A DNA stretch of 64,000 nt from JARBAU01 sp040414675. Lineage in GTDB: Archaea > Thermoproteota > Nitrososphaeria > Nitrososphaerales > Nitrososphaeraceae. Positions 44,634 to 53,856 of the stretch are shown here, one piece after another (position 1 is the stretch's first letter; each line of letters begins with the position of its first letter). The stretch lies in the NCBI GenBank assembly GCA_040414675.1, contig JBEDUN010000021.1:1-64000 (forward strand). Reading direction: 5' to 3'. The position numbers and the translations under genes were made by a program. The notes beneath the pieces are model-generated. The model made no database searches. It was given only the letters and a program-made list of their open reading frames with translations, and was not told where the DNA came from.

Positions 44634-45677
44634 TTGGATGATCATGATATCAAAATAACCAGAGAACAACCAAGTGATGATTCTAAACCACTGACCAACC
44701 CAGGATCTACAACTTCTACATCTTCCTTGATAAATGAAGGAATCTTAGCTGGTCAGAAGATCGCCAAGATTTCTGTTATCACACTAATTAGTATTGGTAT
44801 AGTAGAACTTGCCACTGGATATTTTAGTGGAAGTGCAGTTGCAACAGCCGATGGGACTGATTCTATCTCTGATGCAGTGATATCTTTCATAGTATTGTTA
44901 GGTCTGAGAATCGCACATAGGCCAGCTGACAAGAGATTTCATTTTGGATACCACAAGGTTGAAAGCTTTGCTGCACTGATGGCAGCGATAGGAATGATCA
45001 TCATTGGTGGTTTCATCTTATATCATTCTTATGAAGCTTTAATTCAACCAAGAGAAATCAAACAGCCAATATTGACTATGATAGTTCTAGCAGTTGCAGG
45101 AGGAATCTCTTTATATCGAGCGTTTCAAATGAGAACAATTGCTAACAAATATGATATACTCTCATTAAAAACGGATGCCAAAAACTCAATTAAAGACGGA
45201 TCTGCGTCAGTCATTGGTTTCTTTAGTGTACTAATTGCTTCGCAACTTGGATTCTTACAGGCAGATGCTATCGGAGGTATGATAATCGCGGGATATATCT
45301 TCTCAGTATCATATATTTCCCTCAAGCGTTCGTCTCTTATTCTCGTGGATTCGTGGCAAGATCCCAAGGTTACAGAGATAGTGAAGAAAACTATCGAAGA
45401 GAAATTCAACTTTGAACTTATTAAAGTGAGATCAGTATTGCTTCGTCCAACTGGATTAGTAACCCAGGCTGAAGTGCATATAGAAATTGACGGAAGCAAA
45501 TCACTTAATGAAGTCGAATTACTATCTATCGATATAGAGACTGAGATGCGTTCAAAAATTCCAACAATGGATAGAATCTCAATTGTTCCTCATTCATCTT
45601 CGATGGCAAAACCAGCATCAAAAAGATGGAGTGGAATATTTCGTAATCGTAGAAATACCCTTCGCAGTCAGCAATAA
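44634..45677 (+). CDS. Cation diffusion facilitator (CDF) metal-ion transporter
   Basis: Six transmembrane helices followed by a cytoplasmic ferredoxin-like domain (LIKVRSVLLRPTGLVTQAEVHIEIDG). The TM3-like stretch FHFGYHKVESFAALMAA is the CDF family signature. The metal site has TDSISD in TM2 (Asp-x3-Asp) and NSIKD in TM5 (Asn-x3-Asp). Zinc CDFs usually carry His/Asp pairs, so the Asp-rich, Asn-containing site points to Mn(II) or Fe(II) more than Zn. The polar N-terminal 45 residues are cytoplasmic. TTG start. Confidence 0.9.
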   Translation: MDDHDIKITREQPSDDSKPLTNPGSTTSTSSLINEGILAGQKIAKISVITLISIGIVELATGYFSGSAVATADGTDSISDAVISFIVLLGLRIAHRPADKRFHFGYHKVESFAALMAAIGMIIIGGFILYHSYEALIQPREIKQPILTMIVLAVAGGISLYRAFQMRTIANKYDILSLKTDAKNSIKDGSASVIGFFSVLIASQLGFLQADAIGGMIIAGYIFSVSYISLKRSSLILVDSWQDPKVTEIVKKTIEEKFNFELIKVRSVLLRPTGLVTQAEVHIEIDGSKSLNEVELLSIDIETEMRSKIPTMDRISIVPHSSSMAKPASKRWSGIFRNRRNTLRSQQ

Positions 45678-46563
45678 CCACTCAAAACACGTGTTGTTAA
45701 TTTATTGTTAATTTATATGCAACAATTCATTTCATAATTGGTGACATTTAAAAAATTGAAGCTACTCCCATAGAGTAACGTGTATAATCTTGGGCCAAGA
45801 TTACATTGTCGATGATCTAGAGCAGATAAACAACATTTTATACTGATCCAGTTATCACAACTATTCCTTTTTGGACAATAGTAATTTTAGATAAAAGTCT
45901 CTGGATTAGATGTAACACATAGCTGCTAATATAAGAAAAAAAATAATTCTATTTTTTAATGATGCCAATAAGATATAAGTTCGGTAGGTTACGATATGCT
46001 TGCTTACATTATCTATCACCACAATGGAATCAAAGACTAATGCATTTTAGGCCACTATCCTGATATAAACTCGGAAATTAAATTAATTGGGTATTAGATT
46101 CTCATTAATGCTTAACATGCCTTCGATTTTATTAAATTGATAATCTAAGTAGGCATCATGTAGTTCTTAGAAATAAGGAATTTTTAAATTTTTTAATTAG
46201 CCAATCGGAGAGGAATATGTTTTATACGACTAGTAGCATCTGAAAAAATGATTCGTGTAACTGGCTCATGTCTTTCTTTTATGCCAATATCTACCTTCAT
46301 AGAAATTCGCAGATAATAAGATTCTGAACCAAAACAATAAGTCGTACGAATTGTCAATAAAAATGTGGCATGAGAAAAGGCAAAATTAGACTCATCATTT
46401 GATATTATTATAACAATTGCGGCATAATAATTGTAACTTAAATATGCAGGGCTAGCAATAATCCTATGTTACGTCACAGATAGGAGTATTTCGATTGTTT
46501 TGGTATTTTAGTTTTAATGAGCTGAATATGTCCTATGGGTAGGAGAATGTTATATCCTCCCAT
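45678..46563. other. Long intergenic stretch
   Basis: About 885 bp, AT-rich. It holds a 19-bp inverted repeat at 45785-45803 (listed separately) and short frames without family likeness. No RNA gene was seen. Confidence 0.4.
45785..45803. repeat. Perfect 19-bp inverted repeat
   Basis: TAATCTTGG-G-CCAAGATTA: nine-base arms around a single G, in the gap after the CDF gene. Too short a loop to be a normal hairpin terminator, so it looks more like a dimeric protein-binding site; it lies about 110 bp downstream of the CDF stop with no gene start near. Function unknown. Confidence 0.4.
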
Positions 46564-47343
46564 CTATTTGAGCTTCAACGTCTTTGCAGTGGCATCAATC
46601 ACTGGAACGTACTTGCTTATATCAGGTTTTTGCATAGCAGTTGATTTATTAGATGAGAATAGAGGACTGCTAACTACTAATAGAAGTCTGTAAGTTCGAT
46701 CTGGCGTTTTGTATTCATATACTTTGGTCTGCCCAACTCCATTGGTATTAAAATTTTTAGGCAGAGCAGGGGCAGTATTGTTATTGCCTATATTATTACT
46801 TGCTCCGCTCTGGTTATTTCTAAATGCCCCTGACAATAGTTTGGAGAAAGGACATTCTATGGTATACACGTGAAATGTCTTCCCATTTAACACGGAAGTG
46901 GAATTGACAGCCAATTGTTGGCAGTTTTTGGAAATAGAAAAGGTTGGAAGGCTTAGCTTATGGATTGCAGAATTATTAAGCGATTGAACCAAGATAACGG
47001 GATTAATAACCGGGTTCTCTCTATTTAGCAAATTACGTAAATATTGACTTTCGTTCCCAGGATGCATGTTTACAAGTAGTCCGAATTCTGTCTCGATAGC
47101 ACGACCATGCCATCCGCTGGGAAAGTCCACGCTCTCTATTCCAAATGACGGGTTATTATAATGGCCCATAATATCCTTTCTTAAAGATTGTAACAATTTC
47201 GGAATCATTGTTTTGCCTGTGAGATCACTTTTGGTATTATTTGGGTTATTTTGTGCATAAACACCATGGAATGACATATACATAGACGGCGCCGAGATAA
47301 GTAATACTGATATCATACAGATTGATAATATCCTATGATTCAT
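46564..47343 (-). CDS. Secreted hypothetical protein
   Basis: 259 aa. The N-terminus has a basic start and a hydrophobic signal peptide (ILSICMISVLLISAPSMYM) with a likely cleavage after VYA. The mature part is Asn-rich (NNPNNTK, NQSGASNNIGNNN), with beta-rich segments and two Cys (about residues 138 and 164) that may bridge. No family recognised. It resembles the many small secreted proteins of soil thaumarchaea. ATG start; isolated. Confidence 0.7.
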   Translation of the reverse strand: MNHRILSICMISVLLISAPSMYMSFHGVYAQNNPNNTKSDLTGKTMIPKLLQSLRKDIMGHYNNPSFGIESVDFPSGWHGRAIETEFGLLVNMHPGNESQYLRNLLNRENPVINPVILVQSLNNSAIHKLSLPTFSISKNCQQLAVNSTSVLNGKTFHVYTIECPFSKLLSGAFRNNQSGASNNIGNNNTAPALPKNFNTNGVGQTKVYEYKTPDRTYRLLLVVSSPLFSSNKSTAMQKPDISKYVPVIDATAKTLKLK

Positions 47344-48034
47344 TATTGCCTCTTCGTAGAACTAACTTATATATATGTTAGTTATGTGGGAATCCAAACT
47401 TACATCGATATTTGACTATATCACACGGTATTGAACTTTATAATCAACAATCCCCACCCAGAAGGAAAATAGTAATAAAAATTACTAAAATATATAATTA
47501 TAAGAATAATAAGAAAGCATAGAATGCGCCAAAATGATTTAACTAAGGGTTAGCTATCAGGTGAAAATTTGTCTATTTACGAACGAATTTGATACTGTCT
47601 ATAGATATCTACAATTTGAATTGCAGATAGACTACTTCTCTGATCGGGTTTTCTTAGGGGACCATATTAATATGTCGTTACCGATTGAATGAGGGAACAT
47701 AAATAATCGAAAGATAAAATTGTTCTGAATAAGATCTAATATAACTGATTCGTAATACAGCAGTTTCCTTACATTACATTATGGAAGTGAAGTACTTGGT
47801 GTAGGTGGAGTACTGCGCGAGACAACTTGAGATTCTTGTGCATTATCATTTGATTTTGTTTACCAAACATTTTCCTTGCTGAATCAATCATAAATTGTAC
47901 TGCATATGCAGTAACAAGACCAATAACAAAACTTACTGATTTAGTTAAACTAATGCAGTATGCATATCGAAAATTCCTTTCTATTTAGATATTTGAATGA
48001 TGATAACGAAATATTACCAGATTTGTTATTTTGT
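47344..48034. other. Intergenic containing a possible broken small gene
   Basis: Mostly AT-rich without frames, except 47779-47984 on the minus strand (listed separately). No RNA gene was seen. Confidence 0.4.
47779..47984 (-). pseudogene. Frameshifted small membrane protein (possible)
   Basis: Minus-strand frame from about 47984 reads RNFRYAYC..., then a hydrophobic stretch SVSFVIGLVTAYAVQFMI and SARKMFGKQ. At the run AAAA in the next codons the frame shifts: the next frame reads KSNDNAQESQVVSRSTPPTP and ends SLP-stop at 47779. Joined by one inserted base the whole would be a single-helix membrane protein with a polar Ser/Pro tail. There is no ATG start. This is either a decayed gene or a sequencing error in the homopolymer. 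Confidence 0.35.
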
Positions 48035-48571
48035 CTAGTCTGAGATATTGACCTTAAAGGCTATCGAACTATCTGTCACATCAAATGCTGTTGATTTATA
48101 TCCCAAGTCATTAAGACAATATTTTAGTAATTTTTCGAAATATAATGACCATCTCCTGCCCATTGAGTGATTGATAACAAATACATGTATATTGGGATCC
48201 TCTAAAAGTGACTCACGTCTGTAAACAAAACCTGTTGCCCTAAGCCATGATTCAATGGTCCTCAAGAAGGCTCTTATAGTATATTCTTGATTCATTATAA
48301 GTACAAAATCCTTTATTTCATTTTCTGCAATGTATTCTGAAAGCTTTGCTACTTCATCATCACTCAATTTATCCATAATCCTAATCAGTAGAGCTTTGGG
48401 AAAAGACACCATTCCAGCTCTAGAGGCATAAATTTCATAGTCCGCATGAGATTGGAATACTTGACTGGCAAGAGTGTTCAAGCTCACTTGCTTTTGCGTA
48501 GACTCCCTTCGTAACCTGGAGAGAAGATTATCATCTAATCTGAATGTCACTCCACTCGTTTTTTGAGCCAT
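48035..48571 (-). CDS. Hypothetical protein with ribbon-helix-helix N-terminus
   Basis: 178 aa. Residues 8-45 (GVTFRLDDNLLSRLRRESTQKQVSLNTLASQVFQSH) have the strand-helix-helix pattern of ribbon-helix-helix DNA-binding domains. The rest is alpha/beta without a recognised family (VINHSMGRRWSLYFEKLLKYCLND). Likely a transcriptional regulator with a C-terminal sensing or oligomerisation domain; ATG start. Confidence 0.65.
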   Translation of the reverse strand: MAQKTSGVTFRLDDNLLSRLRRESTQKQVSLNTLASQVFQSHADYEIYASRAGMVSFPKALLIRIMDKLSDDEVAKLSEYIAENEIKDFVLIMNQEYTIRAFLRTIESWLRATGFVYRRESLLEDPNIHVFVINHSMGRRWSLYFEKLLKYCLNDLGYKSTAFDVTDSSIAFKVNISD

Positions 48572-48628
48572 TTTTATTATATATTGTCACCTTATTTTTA
48601 AAGGTTGTGTGCAATGTAATCATCTAAC

Positions 48629-48660
48629 TTATTCAAGTTATTCAAGTTATTCAACTTATT
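48629..48660. repeat. Short tandem repeat, 9 bp unit
   Basis: Three near-identical copies of ttattcaag/c in the gap between the ribbon-helix-helix gene and the receiver-domain gene. No gene function is apparent. Confidence 0.5.
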
Positions 48661-48862
48661 TAGTTGGCTTAATTGTTTTAATCACACTCCCTTTAACTAA
48701 TCTAATAATCAATAGACAATACCTGGTCCTTATATTTCACGCCAGCTGTACTCGAACTATGATGAGAAATTCTTCTTATTTTGATGATAACTCAAATATG
48801 ATGAATTCGAATTATAGGAGATTGTTGCAATAACGCTAATAGAAAATGATGACAAATTTCTT

Positions 48863-49258
48863 ATGGTTCTTGACGATGATTTCGATTTAGTAAATCTGAT
48901 TAAAACTGGCCTACAAAAAAAGAATTATAGTGTATTTGCATTTACAGATCCACATTTAGCGTTAGAGCATTTTAAAATAAATTCTAGTAAATACGAGATA
49001 GTTATCTCAGACTTAAGGATGCCTTCGATGAATGGAATAGAGTTTCTTGAAAATATCAAAGCGATAAGATCAGATATTAAGATATTTCTTATGACTGCAT
49101 TTGAAATTGATGATTTGAAATCATCGATCGAATCTCTTAAAATAGATGAATTCTTGATAAAGCCATTTTCTATTAGAGCACTAGATGCAACTATTAATAG
49201 TCATTACAGGATTAAGAAATTAGAAATGGATAAAGTGACTTCCCGTTTGTCTAAATAA
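48863..49258 (+). CDS. Stand-alone response-regulator receiver domain
   Basis: 131 aa: acidic pair in VLDDDFD, phosphoacceptor Asp50 in VISDLRMPS, Thr78 in MTAF and Lys100 in LIKPF. There is no output domain, as in CheY-like proteins; the C-terminal helix is extended and basic. The frame is open 15 codons upstream of the ATG but without a start codon there. No histidine kinase gene is near, so the partner is unknown. Confidence 0.92.
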   Translation: MVLDDDFDLVNLIKTGLQKKNYSVFAFTDPHLALEHFKINSSKYEIVISDLRMPSMNGIEFLENIKAIRSDIKIFLMTAFEIDDLKSSIESLKIDEFLIKPFSIRALDATINSHYRIKKLEMDKVTSRLSK

Positions 49259-49682
49259 CAAGATGTCAATATCATCATTCGATTAGAGTTTTTACTATAT
49301 CGTATTTCTCCTATTTGTCTAATAATCTAGTGCTAGGGATTTTATTAAGGATTACTTGACTTCTAATCGACTTGCCTTCTTATAATGACACTTAAAAATA
49401 AGAGTTCAATTCCAACTGCCTTGAATTCGTTCATACAAAACTCGGATAGACTGCATTTGAAAGAAGAATGTGGGATGTTGACAATAGAGTGCAGCATATA
49501 AAGACGCATGGTTTTCGAAGGAACCATTTTCTATATCTAAGCGAAACGACATACCCTTAGTTCTTGGTCTTCGGAATCATATGATTAAGTTCAGTTGTGA
49601 CTTTGACGATTACACATTTCTGGTCGGCGATGATTACTTCTATTATTTATCGATCTGAATTGAAATATGATAAATACGCAGT
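49259..49682. other. Intergenic DNA, no firm gene
   Basis: AT-rich spacer. A 38-codon frame starting at 49385 is unconvincing. The ABC operon starts after it. Confidence 0.4.
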
Positions 49683-50723
49683 ATGACTGATATGTCTAAT
49701 ATTGATGGCGAAGATGATTATTGCATTTCAGTATCTAATCTTACAAAGAAGTACGGAAAGAATAGTCCTTATGCAGTGGATGATATCACTTTTAACGTAA
49801 AGTACGGAACGGTTTTTGGATTTCTTGGTCCAAACGGCGCTGGAAAGACCACAACAGTAAAAATACTTACCACTCTACTCAATCCAACGTCTGGAAGTGT
49901 ACACATTTTCGGAAGACAACTTTTAAAAAGTCAATCAGAAATTAAAAAAAGAATAGGAGTAGTCTCTCAAAATCCTAGTTTTGAAACTAACCTCACAGTA
50001 GAAAAAGCACTCGACTTATATGGTGTATTATGGGGAATTAAAGATAAGCAGATTAGGAAAAATAAAATAAATGAAATTCTAAATACATTTGATCTAGAAT
50101 CTATTAAATCTGTCAAAAACGATGAACTCTCGATAGGCCAAAGAAGGAGAGTCCAGGTTGCACGTGAGTTCGTCCATGAATTAGATTTGCTTTTCCTTGA
50201 TGAACCAACTGTCGGTCTAGACCCATCGGCAAGAAGATTACTTTTAGATCATATCAAATCTCAGGTTAAATCCGGTTTAACGGTGTTCTTTACAACTCAT
50301 ATTATGGAAGAAGCAGAATACCTATGCGATCAGATCGCCATTATAGACAAAGGAAAGATAATTGCTTTTGATACTCCTTCTGGACTAAAGCAGAAGTATG
50401 GAAAGGGAAACAAAACAATAGAACTTACATTTAATGACGTACCAGATGAACTCTTTATTAATCATCTTCGGAAAATCGTCAATATGAGACGTAGTGACAA
50501 AGATGCAAATGAAGTTACTTCACTTGTTGGATTCATTGGGGTACATACAGTTACGATTACAGCTAATAATGTAGAACAGATCATTTCTGAAGTTTTGCAA
50601 CTTGTTTACAAGAATGGCCTGCAATTAGAAAATATCTCCATAAATCCACCATCTCTGGAAGAGGTTTTCTTGGCAGTAATCAATAAGAATGATAATTCTA
50701 AGGATAACAAAGTGAATCTATAG
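49683..50723 (+). CDS. ABC transporter ATP-binding protein (DrrA-like exporter)
   Basis: ABC ATPase of the ABC-2 exporter class. Walker A GPNGAGKTT (49-57), Q-loop region VSQNPSF, signature LSIGQRRRVQVAREF, Walker B LLFLDEPTVGLDP and the switch His in FTTHIMEEAEYLCD. The C-terminal 120 residues (after about 220) form the DrrA-type extension with a beta-rich domain. 346 aa. It ends directly before the permease gene, so the two form an operon, probably for efflux of a small molecule or lipid. Confidence 0.93.
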   Translation: MTDMSNIDGEDDYCISVSNLTKKYGKNSPYAVDDITFNVKYGTVFGFLGPNGAGKTTTVKILTTLLNPTSGSVHIFGRQLLKSQSEIKKRIGVVSQNPSFETNLTVEKALDLYGVLWGIKDKQIRKNKINEILNTFDLESIKSVKNDELSIGQRRRVQVAREFVHELDLLFLDEPTVGLDPSARRLLLDHIKSQVKSGLTVFFTTHIMEEAEYLCDQIAIIDKGKIIAFDTPSGLKQKYGKGNKTIELTFNDVPDELFINHLRKIVNMRRSDKDANEVTSLVGFIGVHTVTITANNVEQIISEVLQLVYKNGLQLENISINPPSLEEVFLAVINKNDNSKDNKVNL

Positions 50724-51506
50724 TTGATGTCGTTGATAAATAATACGCTATTGTTAGTGTATAGAAATTTCGTAGCTGCAGTCGATAGGACGTTCTTAAT
50801 TTGGATGGTAGCTTTTCCCGTAGTGTATATCTTTATAGTGGGCTATGCTTATTCCACGTTAATCGGAGATCGGGGCATTAGTGTGGGCTCCATAACTGTT
50901 ACATATACTTCATTTTTGACCTCAGGTGTAATCGGGTTTAATGCGATGAATGGTAGCTCAGCGGTTGCTGGCGGCATTGTTTGGAATGATAAGAGAAACG
51001 GGATGCTACAGCAACTTCTGGTCATGCAATTCAGCAAAGTACAATATATTGTTGGTAACCTTATAACCATAATTCTCGTCGGCTTAATCAGCGCTGCCCT
51101 TATTATGATAATAGGTTTTCCAACAATGTACAGGAATGTAAACATAACACTCTGGAGTGTACCATACATCACATATGCCTTGGCTATGGGTTCAGTATTT
51201 TTTGGTTCCTTTACCATTATATTGTCAACTAAAATTAAGAGTAGTGAAGCACATAGTGTAATAAGCAATGGTCTTTTTCTGTTTTTTACTTTTGTAAGTT
51301 CTGCATTTTATCCTGCACAAGGATTGCCAACTCCTTTAGCTATTGCATTTTATCTAAATCCATTGACATATATTGTAGATATTAGCAGAGCTGGCATATT
51401 CTCCCAGATAACAACATTTACTAATGTTCAGGTTTTAATCTTAGGTGTTCTTGCTGTTGCAGTATTTGTGATTGCAACAAGATCAATGGTGAATATGAAG
51501 GTCTAA
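50724..51506 (+). CDS. ABC-2 type permease
   Basis: 260 aa, six transmembrane helices, with the ABC-2 pattern: SGVIGFNAMNGSSAVAGGIVWNDKRNGMLQQLLV (loop before helix 3, typical of these permeases) and FYLNPLTYIVDISRAGIF near the last helices. TTG at 50724 or ATG at 50727. It follows the ATPase stop without a gap. Substrate unknown. Confidence 0.9.
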   Translation: MMSLINNTLLLVYRNFVAAVDRTFLIWMVAFPVVYIFIVGYAYSTLIGDRGISVGSITVTYTSFLTSGVIGFNAMNGSSAVAGGIVWNDKRNGMLQQLLVMQFSKVQYIVGNLITIILVGLISAALIMIIGFPTMYRNVNITLWSVPYITYALAMGSVFFGSFTIILSTKIKSSEAHSVISNGLFLFFTFVSSAFYPAQGLPTPLAIAFYLNPLTYIVDISRAGIFSQITTFTNVQVLILGVLAVAVFVIATRSMVNMKV

Positions 51507-52136
51507 CTAACGTTTATTATTCTCACTTCGTATAGGTATATTAAAATTTTAATCCATATGAACTTCTAATACGATTTATAAGAACTGATTGACCTAATTG
51601 ATTTCAAATTCTTTCATATTTAGTAGTCAACTAAGCTTAAAATCAATCAACAATTATCGTCAATTTATGAAATTGGCGAATCAAATTATGTCTGTTTTTC
51701 TATGACAACAGGAAATTAAGTTGCATAACTTAATCGAAAAATGGTTAAGGAATTTCACTCTTGAGCTGTTAATATGTCTATTAATCAGTGAATAGACGTA
51801 TATTTTGTCGAATTTGAACATGCACTAATATATTGCTTGAATTATTTCAGACCGAGCAACTATCTTAAAACATAATTGAACTGTTACTAAATTAAAGGAA
51901 ACTTTAGCGGCAGATATGATTGTTGAGCATTAGCTGGTTTCATTTAATCATCAATACAGAAGTCGTCGCACAATCAGTGAGAAATGTGACAGTGTCAAAT
52001 GAGTAAAGTGATGAATGATATGGACTATGATTCCCATCATAAGTTAGAAGTTGACCTAATTGAAAATTCTCTTACATAAAATTCCAATTCATTAGAATGG
52101 TCTAGCAAAATATAATCTATAGTTTGAATCCAAGAA
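51507..52136. other. Long intergenic stretch
   Basis: AT-rich. A 26-codon frame (51999-52079, starts MSKVMNDMDYDSHHK) has a protein-like composition but is too short to trust. No RNA gene was seen. Confidence 0.4.
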
Positions 52137-52496
52137 TTGTCCAATAAATGCTCTTCAAGTTTAAATTGTATCCAAAATAATCAGAACGTGATAATTACTA
52201 TGCCCGATCCCACTGCCAAGCGTTTGTTGTGGTACATTTTTGCTGGGTCGAAGGGGGGGAGCAATAGGATTAAGATAATCGAATTATTGATGGAACGTCC
52301 ATATAACATTAACCAACTTGCCGAGACCATGGGTCTAGATTATAAAGCAATACGACATCATATCACAGTTCTCGAAAAGAATAATCTTATTACAAGACAG
52401 GGAGAAAAATACGGGGTACTATACTTTATTTCTAACTACCTTGAATCCAACGCAGAAGCTTTCAATGACATTATTTCAAAAATAAAGAAAAAATAG
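52137..52496 (+). CDS. Winged-helix regulator (ArsR-like)
   Basis: The frame begins at TTG 52137, but ATG 52200 (MPDPTAKRLLWYIFAGSKGGSNR) is the likely start, giving 98 aa. A winged helix: RIKIIELLMERPYNINQLAETMGLDYKAIRHHITVLEKNNLI (helix 2-3, recognition) and the wing GEKYGVLYFI. It is followed 80 bp later by a small membrane protein gene, a pairing also seen in haloarchaea, where the membrane protein belongs to a DUF7521-type family. Likely an operon repressor/sensor unit. Confidence 0.85.
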   Translation: MSNKCSSSLNCIQNNQNVIITMPDPTAKRLLWYIFAGSKGGSNRIKIIELLMERPYNINQLAETMGLDYKAIRHHITVLEKNNLITRQGEKYGVLYFISNYLESNAEAFNDIISKIKKK

Positions 52497-52576
52497 GATT
52501 CCAAATTACCTCATGTCCAATATTGAATTTGGAAAAAAGTAAATAAGACAATTCTAACCGATATCAATCATAATAA

Positions 52577-52861
52577 ATGGAAACATTGATGACTGTAAAT
52601 GCAATTGTAGGATTTGCAAATTTAGGAATTCTACTGGCCTTGCTTTCAGTCTACGCTAAAATCTACAAGAATACCAAGGCTCAATTTACTATAGGACTTA
52701 TGTTTTTTGTCGGGTTATTGATCTTACAAAATATTATTACAGTATACGCGTATTTTGCGATGAGCCCATTGTATGCTATAGGTTTGCTTCCATATTTTCT
52801 AGGTATACATATAGCAGAATTAGCTGGATTGTCAGTACTCTTGAGAATTACCTTAATGTAA
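52577..52861 (+). CDS. Small membrane protein, three helices (DUF7521-like)
   Basis: 94 aa with three predicted transmembrane helices (VGFANLGILLALLSVYAKIY; FTIGLMFFVGLLILQNIITVYAYF; LPYFLGIHIAELAGLSVLLRITLM). The second loop is short and the protein has few charges. It follows a winged-helix regulator on the same strand. The DUF7521 comparison is from memory of the gene pair and its helix layout, not a search. Confidence 0.7.
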   Translation: METLMTVNAIVGFANLGILLALLSVYAKIYKNTKAQFTIGLMFFVGLLILQNIITVYAYFAMSPLYAIGLLPYFLGIHIAELAGLSVLLRITLM

Positions 52862-53230
52862 AACTATCAATGATTAATGTTGCAACAAGTAACCTTTATG
52901 ATATGAATAATATTAGAAGATCAATATGCCATATTGATTGAGGCAATTATGTTATTTATTTAATATCTAGAAATTATGAGTAAGGAAATATATCAAACAG
53001 AGTAGATGATTTATATAATCATGTTTAGTCACATATTAAAGATTTTAATTTTCTCAGATTGAAAGCTTTCATCTGGATTTTTGGTTGGATTCTTAATAAG
53101 GAAAAGTGCAATTTGTCTGACTATTAATTTAGTGAAGATTATTAATAGTGTTCGTCAAAAACAAATGCTTCTATCATTGCCTATAGGAACGCAGCCATTA
53201 CCGATATTAATCCTATCATCTGGCGCCAAG
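52862..53230. other. Intergenic DNA, no gene seen
   Basis: AT-rich spacer with no convincing frame or RNA gene. Confidence 0.4.
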
Positions 53231-53473
53231 CTAAGTTGACCATTTTATGTGTTTATAATTTCTACTACACTTATCGTTGCAATAGAAGTCATCTGATTTC
53301 GACAGTTTTGTCATTACAAAATGGAATACTACTAATGGTGTGAATATTGCCACAGTAATAAGGGTAAGAGAATAGCTATGAAGATATAGAAGATAAATGC
53401 AAATACCAATTCCAGTCATTATTTCAATCCAAGTGCACGTGCATAACTGGGAGGCAATGTAACGAAGATTCAT
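53231..53473 (-). CDS. Doubtful small membrane protein, 80 aa
   Basis: Two hydrophobic segments (MTGIGICIYLLYLHSYSL and LITVAIFTPLVVFHFVM) and a polar C-terminus with Cys (FYCNDKCSRNYKH). ATG start. It might be a small membrane protein; no family is recognised. Confidence 0.35.
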   Translation of the reverse strand: MNLRYIASQLCTCTWIEIMTGIGICIYLLYLHSYSLTLITVAIFTPLVVFHFVMTKLSKSDDFYCNDKCSRNYKHIKWST

Positions 53474-53856
53474 ACAACTAGCTTATTGATTGCAATTTAA
53501 AAGCATTTTTCCAAATTGCGCCCTAATTATAGCCATTACCCGAACAATTTTACGTACCATCATATGCCCAATTCTAACTATATCATGGTATCTCTCAATA
53601 ACACAATCCATAAGATCGTTATTATGCTTGCGAAAAAACCAATTTGCAGACAATCTAGTAGGTATTACAAGAATTCAGCATAAGATTTACCTAGGGTTTC
53701 AATATTTTCTCACAAGGATGGCCATATGAAAGGATTTCCTAATTTAATGCTTTTAGAGCTATGGTAATTCTGTGGTAGAGAGTTTAGATGTATGAGATCG
53801 CCACTTTAAGTTAAACTAATATCATTCGGAATAAAATTAGGCGAGGTTTATCAATC
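53474..53856. other. Intergenic DNA, no gene seen
   Basis: AT-rich spacer upstream of the oxidoreductase gene. A plus frame at 53490-53729 has no protein-like pattern and I leave it out. Confidence 0.35.

Noticed and set aside
47899..47914. Palindrome TACTGCATATGCAGTA
   Set aside because: It sits within the decayed small frame, with no promoter near; probably coincidental coding sequence.
48609..48833. Plus-strand 74-codon frame
   Set aside because: Its sequence comes from a short tandem repeat and low-complexity Ser/Tyr/Asn runs; no start signal.
53490..53729. Plus frame of 79 codons
   Set aside because: Composition is not protein-like and there is no recognisable start signal.
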